Part shown: piece after piece, positions 1 through 7,165 of the stretch
How the letters are laid out: every line of letters starts with the position of its first letter
How positions within the stretch are numbered: the first letter of the stretch is position 1
The notes under the pieces: model-generated
Database searches by the model: none
What the model saw: only the letters and a program-made list of their open reading frames with translations
Told to the model about the DNA's origin: nothing
DNA from: an uncultured Opitutia bacterium
GTDB taxonomy: Bacteria > Verrucomicrobiota > Verrucomicrobiia > Opitutales > UBA953
DNA: 34,242 nucleotides
Direction: 5' to 3'
Assembly: GCA_903868455.1 (NCBI GenBank)
Contig: CAIPVK010000037.1
Span: 1 to 34,242, forward strand
Program-made: the position numbers and the translations under genes

Positions 1-1080
1 GCCGACGCCTGGCTCGGGCGCGGCGCGCTCGCCCCCGGCTCCGCCGAGTCTCCCGCGGACATCCTCGCCTGGCTCGCGCCCCTGCTCGCGCCGTGCGCCG
101 CGTCCGACATCCGCCTCGCCGGCTCGGGCATGGGCGCCGTCGCGGCCGCCGTCGACGCGGTCCGCGCCGTCCAGTCGCCCCGCCGCCGCGGCGTCTGGCT
201 CCAGCTCGGCTGGCTCTACGTCGACACCGCCGAGTACCTGCGCAAGACGCTCGCCCCCGGCGAGACGCTCGAGGTCCTGCCCGACGTCGCCGACCTCGGC
301 GCGCTCCGTCGTTTCTTCGACGCCCACCGCGGGCGCGTCGCCGGCGTGGTCGCCGAGCTGCCCAACAACCCGCTCCTCGCCTCGCCCGACCTCGACCTCC
401 TGCGCGAGCTCGCGCGGGCCGAGGGCGCGCTGACCGTTCTCGACCCCTCCTCGGCCGGCGTCGCCAACGTCGACCTGCTGCCCTGGGCGGACATCCTCGT
501 CACGAGCCTGACCAAGTATTCCGGCCACCGCGGCGACCTCATGGCGGGCCTGGTCGCCGTCCATCCGGCCTCGCCCGACGCCGCCGCGCTCCGCGCCGCC
601 GCGTTCCCCGCCGTCGAGCCGCTCGGCCACGGCGACCTGGCGGCGCTCGCCGCCCAGCTCCCCGGCATGGCCGCCGTCGTCGACGCGCAGAACCGCGGCG
701 CGCGCCGCCTCGCGGCCTTCCTCGAGCGGCATCCGGCCGTGAGCCGCGTCCTCGCGGCCGACCGCGGCCCCACCGCCGCGGCCTACGCGCGCGCGGCGCG
801 CGGCCCCGCCCGGCCCGGCTCCCTCATCACCTTCTCGCTCAAGGGCGACCTCGCGCGTTTCTACGACCGCGTCGAGCTGCCCAAGGGCCCGAGCTTCGGC
901 CTGGGCTTCACGTTGCTCGCGCCTTTCCTCTGGCTCTCGCACTTCGAGCAGGTGACGAGCGAGCGGGGCAGGGCGGAGCTCCGGTCGGCCGGCCTCGATC
1001 CCGACCTGGTCCGCCTGTCCGTCGGCGCGGAGGACCCGGAGATTCTCGAGCGCGCCCTCGACCTCGCCCTCCGCGGCTGA
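1..1080 (+). CDS. PLP-dependent trans-sulfuration enzyme family protein (cystathionine gamma-synthase-like), 5' partial
   Basis: The reading frame is open from the first base, so the N-terminus lies outside the window; 359 residues are visible. It belongs to the Cys/Met-metabolism PLP enzyme family. The glycine/serine motif LAGSGMGA that cradles the cofactor phosphate is near visible residue 41. A PNNPLL segment corresponds to the family's SNP motif. An aspartate in VLDPSS sits where the family Asp contacts the pyridine nitrogen. The Schiff-base lysine is in SLTKYSGH (visible K172). LVRLSVGAED near the end carries the Arg expected to bind the substrate carboxylate. The replacement of the usual VDNTF by LDPSSAG and the overall divergence make the exact reaction uncertain (cystathionine gamma-synthase, O-acylhomoserine sulfhydrylase or a lyase). 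It ends 6 bp before the convergent YHYH gene. An internal ATG at 130 is not the start because homology-like sequence continues upstream of it. Confidence 0.85.
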   Translation, partial: ADAWLGRGALAPGSAESPADILAWLAPLLAPCAASDIRLAGSGMGAVAAAVDAVRAVQSPRRRGVWLQLGWLYVDTAEYLRKTLAPGETLEVLPDVADLGALRRFFDAHRGRVAGVVAELPNNPLLASPDLDLLRELARAEGALTVLDPSSAGVANVDLLPWADILVTSLTKYSGHRGDLMAGLVAVHPASPDAAALRAAAFPAVEPLGHGDLAALAAQLPGMAAVVDAQNRGARRLAAFLERHPAVSRVLAADRGPTAAAYARAARGPARPGSLITFSLKGDLARFYDRVELPKGPSFGLGFTLLAPFLWLSHFEQVTSERGRAELRSAGLDPDLVRLSVGAEDPEILERALDLALRG

Positions 1081-1086
1081 GGGCGC

Positions 1087-2061
1087 TCAGCGCGGCGGAC
1101 GCGCGCGGTCCCCGCGGCCCTTGCCGCCGCCGCGCCTGAAGACCGTCGGCTCCTTGGCGTCGGCGAACCAGACGAGCACCTCCGCGTCGCGCGCCACCCA
1201 GCGCAGGCTGAGCTTCCGTCCGCCGTGGCTGTAGTCGAGCCGCCAACCCTCGCCTTCGGGAAGCCGCACCTTCTCGCACGCCAGCAAGGTCGCGCCCCGC
1301 AGCGGCTCGCCCGCCGGCCGGATCGGCTCGGCCCTCGGCTGAGGGTCCACCTGCCCGCCGGCCTCCGTCACCTTTCCCCGGAAGGCGGCGAAGACATAGG
1401 GCGTCTTGCCGGTGCCGTGGTAGTGGTAGCCATGGACCGGGTCGTCATGGCCGCCGCAGGCGTCCAGCGGCCGCATCGGCTTCCCATCGGGCTCCCTCAG
1501 GCCGTAGACGGGGTAGCCGTCGAGCGCGAAGGCCACCGGCAGCGCGTCGCCGGTGCGCTCCGCGAGATGGAGGGGGATGATGTGGTAGTGGTAGTCGTCC
1601 GCGCGCCCGCAATGGCCGCCCCATCGGTCGAGCTCGCCGATGTCCTGGGAGATCTCCCCGCGGTTGTTCTGGGGGTTGAAGATGGGGATCCCGTTCGCCG
1701 CCAGCGCCACGGCGCCCCGCAGGAAGCGATCCCGCAGCGGGGTCGGCGCCGCGGCCTTGGTCGGATGAAGCGGGATCTTCCACGCGTTGGCCCCCTTGTA
1801 CGGCTGGGGCAGGGGAATCTGCTGCTGCCACGAGGTGATGCCCGCCATCATCGGGTGCTCGGGGAGCCCGGTCGACTCGACGACCATCCATTCGCCCGAG
1901 ACCGAGGCCTTGGCGGTGCCGAACCGCGCGAACGCCGCGGCCGTCGCCGGCAATCCCTGCGCCACGCCCCCCGGGGAGGCCTCGGGCGCGGAGGCGACGA
2001 GGTGGGCGTGGAGCGCGGCGCCGGACATCAGGAGGGCCGGCACGAGAAGGGGTTGTCCCAT
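1087..2061 (-). CDS. Secreted YHYH-domain protein
   Basis: A 324-residue protein with an N-terminal hydrophobic segment (residues 3-18) that looks like a signal peptide, so it is probably exported to the periplasm or outside. The family signature appears twice: YHYH at 157-160 (DDYHYHIIP) and YHYH at 212-215 (GYHYHGTGKTPYVF). Between them lies ALDGYPVYG, typical of the YHYH protein family (Pfam PF14240 type). Cys151 and Cys202 flank the His-rich core and could form a disulfide. The His/Tyr clustering suggests metal or ligand binding, but the family has no settled function. The start ATG at 2061 is chosen because the signal peptide begins there; the longer open frame upstream reads into the preceding gene in another frame. 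It lies 38 bp downstream of a second secreted protein on the same strand, so the two are probably co-transcribed. Confidence 0.85.
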   Translation of the reverse strand: MGQPLLVPALLMSGAALHAHLVASAPEASPGGVAQGLPATAAAFARFGTAKASVSGEWMVVESTGLPEHPMMAGITSWQQQIPLPQPYKGANAWKIPLHPTKAAAPTPLRDRFLRGAVALAANGIPIFNPQNNRGEISQDIGELDRWGGHCGRADDYHYHIIPLHLAERTGDALPVAFALDGYPVYGLREPDGKPMRPLDACGGHDDPVHGYHYHGTGKTPYVFAAFRGKVTEAGGQVDPQPRAEPIRPAGEPLRGATLLACEKVRLPEGEGWRLDYSHGGRKLSLRWVARDAEVLVWFADAKEPTVFRRGGGKGRGDRARPPR

Positions 2062-2099
2062 GACAGGACAACCCCGGGCTCGGACGGAAGTCTCGGCGA

Positions 2100-2516
2100 T
2101 CAGGACTCGCCGTCCTCCTCGCCCTTGTCCTTCCCGTCCTTGCGCGACTTCTCCATCCGGGCCCGGAAGGCCGCGCGCTCCTTCTCGACCAGGGCCGCCG
2201 CCGCGGGGTCGGCCTTGGCCATCGCCTCGGCCAGCAGGCGCCGGTGCGCCTCCTCGGAGGCCGCCGACTTCTCGCGCAGGGCCTTGTAGTCGAGGTACAG
2301 TTTGCGGACCTGGGCGCGGTCGGCCTTGGCCTGCTCCTCGGCGGCGAGCACCTCGGGCTTGTCCGACGCGACCCGGCGGGCGGCGGTCAGGCGCTGGCGC
2401 TCCTCCGCGCTCAGCTCGGGGGCGTCGGCCGCGCGGGCGGACGGGATCAGGGTGAGGACCGCGAGCAGGGCCGCGGCCACGAGGGGGGTCTTGGGGGTAT
2501 GCATGGTGGGGTTCAT
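2100..2516 (-). CDS. Small secreted charged helical protein, unknown function
   Basis: A 138-residue protein with a clear signal peptide (hydrophobic residues about 11-24, then SARA-A, cleavage likely after Ala29). The mature part is almost entirely Lys/Arg/Glu/Ala-rich and predicted helical, with a strongly charged C-terminal tail. It resembles small periplasmic helical proteins (Spy/CpxP-like in composition only), but I do not recognise a specific family. Two in-frame ATGs exist, at 2516 and 2504; neither has a Shine-Dalgarno sequence, and the longer form keeps a better positively charged signal-peptide start. It is the first gene of a likely two-gene unit with the YHYH protein and is divergent from the aquaporin-like gene, with a 66-bp shared upstream region. 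Confidence 0.7.
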   Translation of the reverse strand: MNPTMHTPKTPLVAAALLAVLTLIPSARAADAPELSAEERQRLTAARRVASDKPEVLAAEEQAKADRAQVRKLYLDYKALREKSAASEEAHRRLLAEAMAKADPAAAALVEKERAAFRARMEKSRKDGKDKGEEDGES

Positions 2517-2582
2517 GGGAACGGGCTTGAGCCCAATCGCTCCGCCGCCGACGCTCAATCGCCCCCATCCGGGGTCTTTTCC

Positions 2583-3269
2583 ATGGGTAGAATCCTCTCC
2601 GAAGCGCTGGGTGTCTTCCTCCTTGTCCTGGCCTCGCTCATGGGCAACCACCTCGCCGCGGCGCTAGCCTTCGCCGTCGCGCTGGCCTGCCTCGCCTCCG
2701 CCCCCACCGGCGCCTTCAACCCGGCGTTGACGCTCGCGCTCGCCGCGCGCGGCAGGCTTCGCTGGAAGTGGGCGCTCGCCTTCGTGGCGACCCAGCTCGC
2801 CGCCGCCCTGCTCGCCGCGACCTTCACCGGCCTCATGGCAGGACATGACGCCTCCCATCTCGCGCCGGACGCCGCGGGCGCGATTCCCCCGGCTTGGTTC
2901 GCCACGCTGGCGGCGGAGGCCGTGGGCACGGCCGCCCTCTCCCTGGCCGTCCTTTCCGTCCTGGCCTCCCGCCGGACCGCGGGAAGCGTCACGGCGCCCC
3001 TCGTCGCCGGCTTCGCCCTCTTCGCCCTGCTCGAGACGTTTCGCACCTGGACGGCCTTCATGAACCCGGCCGTCCTGCTCGCCTGGGGCTTCCACGACCT
3101 CGTCTCCTCGCTGAGGGCGGACTCGGTCGCCTCGGCCCTCCCGGCGGAGGCCGTCCGCTTCGGTGCCTTCCTGCCCTGGGCCCTCGTGGTCGGGCTCGCC
3201 CAGCTCGGCGGCGCCGTCGCGGGGTGGGTCCTCTTCCGTCTCACCCATCCCGAGGACCGCGCATCCTGA
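2583..3269 (+). CDS. Aquaporin / MIP-family channel, atypical selectivity filter
   Basis: A 228-residue integral membrane protein with the internal two-fold layout of the major intrinsic protein family. It has six hydrophobic segments and two half-helices carrying NPA boxes, GAFNPALTLA (NPA at 46-48) and AFMNPAVLLA (NPA at 161-163). Length matches bacterial AqpZ. Family knowledge: the residue right after the second NPA is normally an arginine that forms the ar/R selectivity filter. Here it is Val164, so solute specificity probably differs from water or glycerol channels. A Glu at position 7 in the first helix fits the conserved helix-1 glutamate. The ATG at 2583 is chosen because it opens directly into the first transmembrane helix. 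Upstream sequence is divergent from the secreted protein at 2516 and no Shine-Dalgarno is visible. Confidence 0.8.
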   Translation: MGRILSEALGVFLLVLASLMGNHLAAALAFAVALACLASAPTGAFNPALTLALAARGRLRWKWALAFVATQLAAALLAATFTGLMAGHDASHLAPDAAGAIPPAWFATLAAEAVGTAALSLAVLSVLASRRTAGSVTAPLVAGFALFALLETFRTWTAFMNPAVLLAWGFHDLVSSLRADSVASALPAEAVRFGAFLPWALVVGLAQLGGAVAGWVLFRLTHPEDRAS

Positions 3270-3318
3270 TCGCCCGATGGCGCTTGCGGGCGCCCGGCCT
3301 TCCCCCACCGTCCCGCCC

Positions 3319-3705
3319 ATGGACATCCTCGCCAAGATCCACAAGCACTACGGTTCCACCCTGCTCCTGCTGGTTCTCATCGGCGCCCTGCTCGCGGTGA
3401 CGAAGGGCCCCAGGGTGACCTACCAGCGGATCGTGGCCGTCCTGGTCGACATCAACGTGGTCGTCGGCCTGGCCGCCCTCTGGCTCACCACCCGTCCGGT
3501 CTCCTGGTTCCACCTGATCTTCGCCCTCGGCGCCGTCGGTCTCCTCCACGCCTCGGCCAAGTCCGACCAGCCTCGCAAGGTCGCCACCTGCTGGTTCCTG
3601 GCCGCCCTCCTGCTGGTCGCCGCCTGGTCGGCCAACGCCGCCTGGGGCCCCGCCTTCTTCAAGGAGGGCTGGCAGCTGATCGTGCCCGCCGCCCCCGCGG
3701 CCTGA
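3319..3705 (+). CDS. Four-helix integral membrane protein, unknown function
   Basis: A 128-residue protein with four hydrophobic helices, approximately residues 13-28, 36-57, 62-80 and 89-107, joined by short basic loops (TKGPR, KSDQPRK). No catalytic motif is visible and I cannot assign a family. It starts 49 bp after the aquaporin-like gene on the same strand, so co-transcription is likely. An alternative in-frame ATG at 3277 would add 14 residues of low-complexity, Pro-rich sequence. The ATG at 3319 is preferred because it gives a compact amphipathic N-terminus (MDILAKIHKHYG) right before the first helix. The stop codon overlaps a terminator-like hairpin. Confidence 0.65.
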   Translation: MDILAKIHKHYGSTLLLLVLIGALLAVTKGPRVTYQRIVAVLVDINVVVGLAALWLTTRPVSWFHLIFALGAVGLLHASAKSDQPRKVATCWFLAALLLVAAWSANAAWGPAFFKEGWQLIVPAAPAA

Positions 3706-3710
3706 TTTTT
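3688..3710 (+). terminator. Terminator-like hairpin overlapping the stop codon of the four-helix protein gene
   Basis: A 5-bp GC-only stem GCCGC/GCGGC with a CCCC loop (3688-3701) is followed after three bases by a run of five T (3706-3710). The stem is short, but the T-run and its place at the end of a transcription unit, just before the TetR gene, support a weak intrinsic terminator. Confidence 0.35.
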
Positions 3711-3721
3711 CGAACAGCCGT

Positions 3722-3742
3722 TTGACTCGGCGCCCGGGGCGC
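3722..3742 (+). promoter_or_regulatory. Candidate promoter/operator of the TetR-efflux operon
   Basis: The 50-bp gap before the TetR gene contains TTGACT at 3722-3727, close to a sigma-70 -35 box. It also holds a perfect inverted repeat GCGCCC-G-GGGCGC at 3730-3742. TetR-family proteins commonly repress their own operon through such a palindrome lying between or next to the promoter boxes. The -10 region around 3745-3750 is a poor match, so the promoter call is tentative. Confidence 0.35.
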
Positions 3743-3755
3743 TTCCTGCTGGGGC

Positions 3756-4373
3756 ATGAACCTGAGGGTCGTCCCGGCCACCGACACGCGTGAGCGCATC
3801 CTCGCCCACGCGGGCGCCCTCTTCGCCCTGCACGGCCTCGAGGGGCTGGGCGTCCGCCAGCTCGCCAAGGCCGCCAAGGTCAACCTCGCCGCGGTCAATT
3901 ACCACTTCGGCTCCAAGCAGGCGCTCTTCCGCGAGGTCTGCCTGCGCCATCTCCGCACGCTCGACGCCTCGCGCACGCGCGCCCTCGACGCGCTGGGGGC
4001 GGGCCGGGCGCGTCCCACGGTCGAGCGCATCCTCGAGTGCCACCTGCGCCCCCTCGTGGCGTTCGCCCGCTCCGGCGACCCGACCAACCTGCTGTTCCTC
4101 CGCCTCGTCATGGCCCAGGTCGCCCGGCGCGACGACGCCCTGCTCGCCGCCCTCGCCCGCGAGGGGGCGCCCGTCCGCGAGCGCACGCTCGGCCTGCTCG
4201 CCCGCGCCCTGCCCGGCGCCTCCCCCGAGGATCTCCGCGTCGGACTGGTCCTGGCCAACGGCGCCGCCACCCATCTCCTGATGACCGAGGGCGCCGCCCG
4301 TCGCCGCCCGTCGGCGGAATCCACCCTGCGCCGCCTCGTCGCCCACGCCGCCGCCGGCCTGCGCGCCGCCTGA
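3756..4373 (+). CDS. TetR-family transcriptional regulator (CecR/YbiH-like C-terminal domain)
   Basis: A 205-residue protein. Residues 11-61 form the TetR DNA-binding domain (TRERILAHAGALFALHG, then the helix-turn-helix with recognition segment KVNLAAVNYHFGSKQALF). The C-terminal ligand-binding half, with a proline-bearing start around residue 98 and helical repeats, resembles the DUF1956 type found in CecR (YbiH). In enterobacteria CecR controls an ABC/HlyD exporter operon; that is family knowledge and the parallel is inference. The gene is the first of a tight operon: its TGA is separated by 3 bp from the ATG of the ABC permease. It most likely represses this efflux operon and itself, possibly via the palindrome at 3730-3742, and is released by an exporter substrate. 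Confidence 0.88.
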   Translation: MNLRVVPATDTRERILAHAGALFALHGLEGLGVRQLAKAAKVNLAAVNYHFGSKQALFREVCLRHLRTLDASRTRALDALGAGRARPTVERILECHLRPLVAFARSGDPTNLLFLRLVMAQVARRDDALLAALAREGAPVRERTLGLLARALPGASPEDLRVGLVLANGAATHLLMTEGAARRRPSAESTLRRLVAHAAAGLRAA

Positions 4374-4376
4374 ACG

Positions 4377-5567
4377 ATGTACCGCCTCGCCCTCAACATG
4401 CTCTTCGGGGACCGCGCCAAGCTGGCGATGCTCCTCGTCGGCCTGAGCTTCTCCGCGCTGCTCATGGCGCAGCAGAGCTCGGTCTTCTTCGGCATCATGA
4501 GCTGGACCTACACGCCCATGGTCAACATCCGCTCGGCCGTCTGGGTCAGCGACCCCCTGGTCGAGCAGGTCAACGACGCCCAGCCGATGCGCGACACCGA
4601 CGTCACCCGCGTCCGCTCGGTCGACGGCGTCGCCTGGGCCGCGCCGCTCCACACCTCGATCCTCCAGGCGCGCCTGCCCAACGGCAACTTCAAGCTCATC
4701 TCGCTCGTCGGGATCGACAGCGACACCTTCGCCGGCGCGCCCGCCGTGCTCACGGTCGGCCGGATCGAGGACCTCCGCCTGCCCAACACCGTTCTCATCG
4801 ACGAATGGGGCGCCAACCTCCTCGGCCGACCCGAGACGCTGGCCGACGGCACCGTGCGCCAACGCCCCCTCGGCGTCGGCGACACCTTCGAGCTCAACGA
4901 CACCGAGGCCCGCATCGTGGGCGTCTGTCGCGTCAAGCGCGCCTTCACCGGCGGGCCCTTCGTCTACACGACCTACGACCGGGCCAAGGCCTACACCGCG
5001 GGCGTCCGACGCACGCTGAGCTACGTCCTGGTGGAGCCCCGGCCGGGCGTCGCGCCGGCCGACCTCTGCGCCCGCATCGAGGCCGAGACCGGCCTCAAGG
5101 CCTGGACCTCCGACACCGACCTCTGGTCCTGGGGCGAGCGCAGCCTCGCCAAGAGCACCTTCTGGTGGTTCTGGCGCAACACGGGCATCCCCTTCTCCTT
5201 CGGCACCGCCGTCCTCCTCGGCCTCTTCGTCGGCATCGCCATCTCGGGCCAGACCTTCTATTCCTTCGTCCTGGAGAACCTGCGCTACTTCGCCGCCATC
5301 AAGGCGATGGGCGCGGGCAACGGCGTGCTCCTGCGCATGCTCCTCCTCCAGGCGCTCGCGGCCGGCCTGCTCGGCTTCGGCCTCGGCGTCGGCATGGCCC
5401 AGGGCATCGGGCGCGCCATGATCGAGAAGGGCATGCCACCCTTCGTGATGTACCCGCAGGTCCTCGTCGCCACCCTCGTCCTCGTGCTCGGCATCAGCCT
5501 TTGCTCCGCCCTCATCGGCATGGCCAAGGTAGCGCGCGTCGACCCCGCCTCCGTCTTCCGTGCCTGA
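4377..5567 (+). CDS. ABC transporter permease (MacB/FtsX-fold, DevC-like)
   Basis: A 396-residue inner-membrane protein with the FtsX/MacB topology. One helix lies near the N-terminus (about 15-40). A periplasmic domain of about 220 residues follows (45-265). Three C-terminal helices (about 274-298, 318-343, 361-385) come next. It ends with the family-typical cytoplasmic tail KVARVDPASVFRA. The NLRYFAAIKAMGAGN segment after the second helix matches the conserved coupling-helix region. Unlike MacB, the ATPase is a separate gene, which fits the DevC type that works with DevA and a HlyD adaptor. The next gene starts inside its last codons (8-bp overlap), indicating translational coupling. Confidence 0.88.
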   Translation: MYRLALNMLFGDRAKLAMLLVGLSFSALLMAQQSSVFFGIMSWTYTPMVNIRSAVWVSDPLVEQVNDAQPMRDTDVTRVRSVDGVAWAAPLHTSILQARLPNGNFKLISLVGIDSDTFAGAPAVLTVGRIEDLRLPNTVLIDEWGANLLGRPETLADGTVRQRPLGVGDTFELNDTEARIVGVCRVKRAFTGGPFVYTTYDRAKAYTAGVRRTLSYVLVEPRPGVAPADLCARIEAETGLKAWTSDTDLWSWGERSLAKSTFWWFWRNTGIPFSFGTAVLLGLFVGIAISGQTFYSFVLENLRYFAAIKAMGAGNGVLLRMLLLQALAAGLLGFGLGVGMAQGIGRAMIEKGMPPFVMYPQVLVATLVLVLGISLCSALIGMAKVARVDPASVFRA

Positions 5568-6279
5568 CCCCACCTCCATCCGGATACGCGGCGTCGACAA
5601 GTCCTTCGGCGCCGGGGAGGCCCGCGTCTGGGCGCTCAAGCAGGCCGACTTCGAGGCGCGCCCCGGCGAGCTCATCATGCTCGTCGGCCCCTCCGGCTGC
5701 GGCAAGACGACGCTCCTCTCCGTGCTCGCGGGCACCCTCACCGCCGACGCCGGCGAGGTGGAGGTCCTCGGAAGACGCCTCGACGGTCTGTCGCAGGCCG
5801 AGCTCACCGCCTTCCGCCGCGCCAACCTCGGCTTCGTCTTCCAATCCTTCAACCTCATACCGACCCTGACCGTGCGGGAGAACGTGATGGTCCCCCTGCT
5901 CGTCCAGGGTGTCGCCCGCGAGGAGGCCGAGGCGCGCGCCGGCGCGCTCCTCGCCAAGGTGGGCCTGGGCGGCCGCGAGGACGACCGCCCTGGCGGCCTC
6001 TCCGGCGGCCAGCAGCAGCGCGTGGCCATCGCGCGCGCCCTCGTCCACGACCCGCGCCTCCTCATCTGCGACGAGCCGACCTCGGCCCTCGACAAGGACA
6101 CCGGCCAGAGGGTCATGGAGATGATCCGCGAGCTCTCGCGCTCGCCCGACCGCGTGGTCGTTGTCGTGACCCACGACCACCGCATCTTCCGCTTCGCCGA
6201 CCGCATCGCGGAGATGGAGGACGGCCGCATCCGCCGCGTCCTCGACGACCCCTCCCTCATCGATTCCCCCTCCCACTGA
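5560..6279 (+). CDS. ABC transporter ATP-binding protein (LolD/MacB/DevA type)
   Basis: A 239-residue ATPase with all canonical elements: Walker A GPSGCGKTT (43-51), Q-loop Gln95 in FVFQSFNLIPTLTV, signature LSGGQQQRVAIARA (147-160), Walker B LLICDEP (167-173), D-loop SALD and the switch His205 in VVTHD. The FNLIPTLTVRENV segment is typical of the MacB/LolD/DevA subfamily that powers mechanotransmission-type exporters. The start codon is GTG at 5560, inside the end of the permease gene. This start is preferred because an upstream extension would run over the permease and no better ATG precedes the beta-strand IRIRGVDKSF. It partners the permease upstream and the adaptor downstream. Confidence 0.93.
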   Translation: MPDPTSIRIRGVDKSFGAGEARVWALKQADFEARPGELIMLVGPSGCGKTTLLSVLAGTLTADAGEVEVLGRRLDGLSQAELTAFRRANLGFVFQSFNLIPTLTVRENVMVPLLVQGVAREEAEARAGALLAKVGLGGREDDRPGGLSGGQQQRVAIARALVHDPRLLICDEPTSALDKDTGQRVMEMIRELSRSPDRVVVVVTHDHRIFRFADRIAEMEDGRIRRVLDDPSLIDSPSH

Positions 6280-6283
6280 GACC

Positions 6284-7165
6284 ATGAAGCGACCTCCCTT
6301 CCGACTCGTGCTCGCCGCCGTCGCCCTCGCCGGCGCCGTCGCCGCGACCCAGCTCGCCCTCCAGGCCAACCAGGAGCCGCCCGCCGCGCCGCCCACCTAC
6401 CAGCCCGCCGTGCGCGACAAGGACGGCCTGCTCGCGGCCTCGGGCCTCGTCGAGTCCGTCGCCGAGAACACGCTCGTCGGCGTGCCGTTCCCGGGCCTCG
6501 TCGCCGAGGTGCCCGCCAAGGTCTCCGCGCGCGTCAAGGCCGGCGACCCGCTGCTCGTGCTCGACACGCGCGAGCTCCGGCCGGCCGCCGAGGCCGCGCG
6601 GGCCGCGGCCGAGCGCGCCGAGGACCAGGCGCGCCGCCTCGCCTCCCTGGCCGGGACCGGCGCCGTCGCCGAGCGCGCGGTGACCGAGGCCGCGCTCGCC
6701 GCCCGCGAGGCCCGCGCCCGCGCCGACCTCGCCGCCGCCCAGCTCGAGCGCGCCACCGTGCGCTCGCCCATCGAGGGCACCGTCCTCCAGGTGGGCGTCC
6801 GCGCCGGCGAGTTCGTCGCCGCCGGCGGCAAGGCCCCCGTGGTGGTCGGCGACATCTCGCGCCTCCAGATCCGCTGCGACATCGACGAGCAGATGGCCCC
6901 GCGCATGCGCGAGAACCTGCCCGCGCGCGGCTACCTCAAGGGCGAGGCCGCCCGCGCCGGCGCCGCCGCCCGTCCCATCCCGCTTCGGTTCGTCCGCATC
7001 GAGCCCTTCGTCATCCCCAAGGCCTCGCTCACCGGCGCGAGCACCGAGCGCGTCGACACGCGCGTCCTCCAGGTCATCTACCAGTTCGATCGCCCGCAGG
7101 ACCGCCCCGTCTTCGTCGGACAGCAGATGGACGTCTACATCGACACCGCCCCCGATGCGAAGTAA
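6284..7165 (+). CDS. HlyD-family membrane fusion (periplasmic adaptor) protein
   Basis: A 293-residue protein anchored by a single N-terminal helix (about residues 8-25). Two halves of a biotinyl/lipoyl-like domain (about 62-97 and 157-192, with TVRSPIEGTVLQVGVRAGEFV) flank an Ala/Arg/Glu-rich coiled-coil hairpin (98-156). A beta-barrel-like C-terminal part follows. The hairpin is short compared with AcrA. In the family this protein bridges the inner-membrane ABC permease and an outer-membrane channel. It starts 4 bp after the ATPase gene and its end overlaps the outer-membrane gene by 11 bp, so all are translated from one messenger. Confidence 0.88.
   Translation: MKRPPFRLVLAAVALAGAVAATQLALQANQEPPAAPPTYQPAVRDKDGLLAASGLVESVAENTLVGVPFPGLVAEVPAKVSARVKAGDPLLVLDTRELRPAAEAARAAAERAEDQARRLASLAGTGAVAERAVTEAALAAREARARADLAAAQLERATVRSPIEGTVLQVGVRAGEFVAAGGKAPVVVGDISRLQIRCDIDEQMAPRMRENLPARGYLKGEAARAGAAARPIPLRFVRIEPFVIPKASLTGASTERVDTRVLQVIYQFDRPQDRPVFVGQQMDVYIDTAPDAK

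Noticed and set aside
93-1139. 348-codon frame overlapping the PLP enzyme
   Set aside because: It is Arg/Pro-rich shadow translation; the family motifs are in the frame ending at 1080.
3420-6260. 946-codon antisense frame over the efflux operon
   Set aside because: It crosses five well-supported genes on the other strand and shows only low-complexity acidic sequence.
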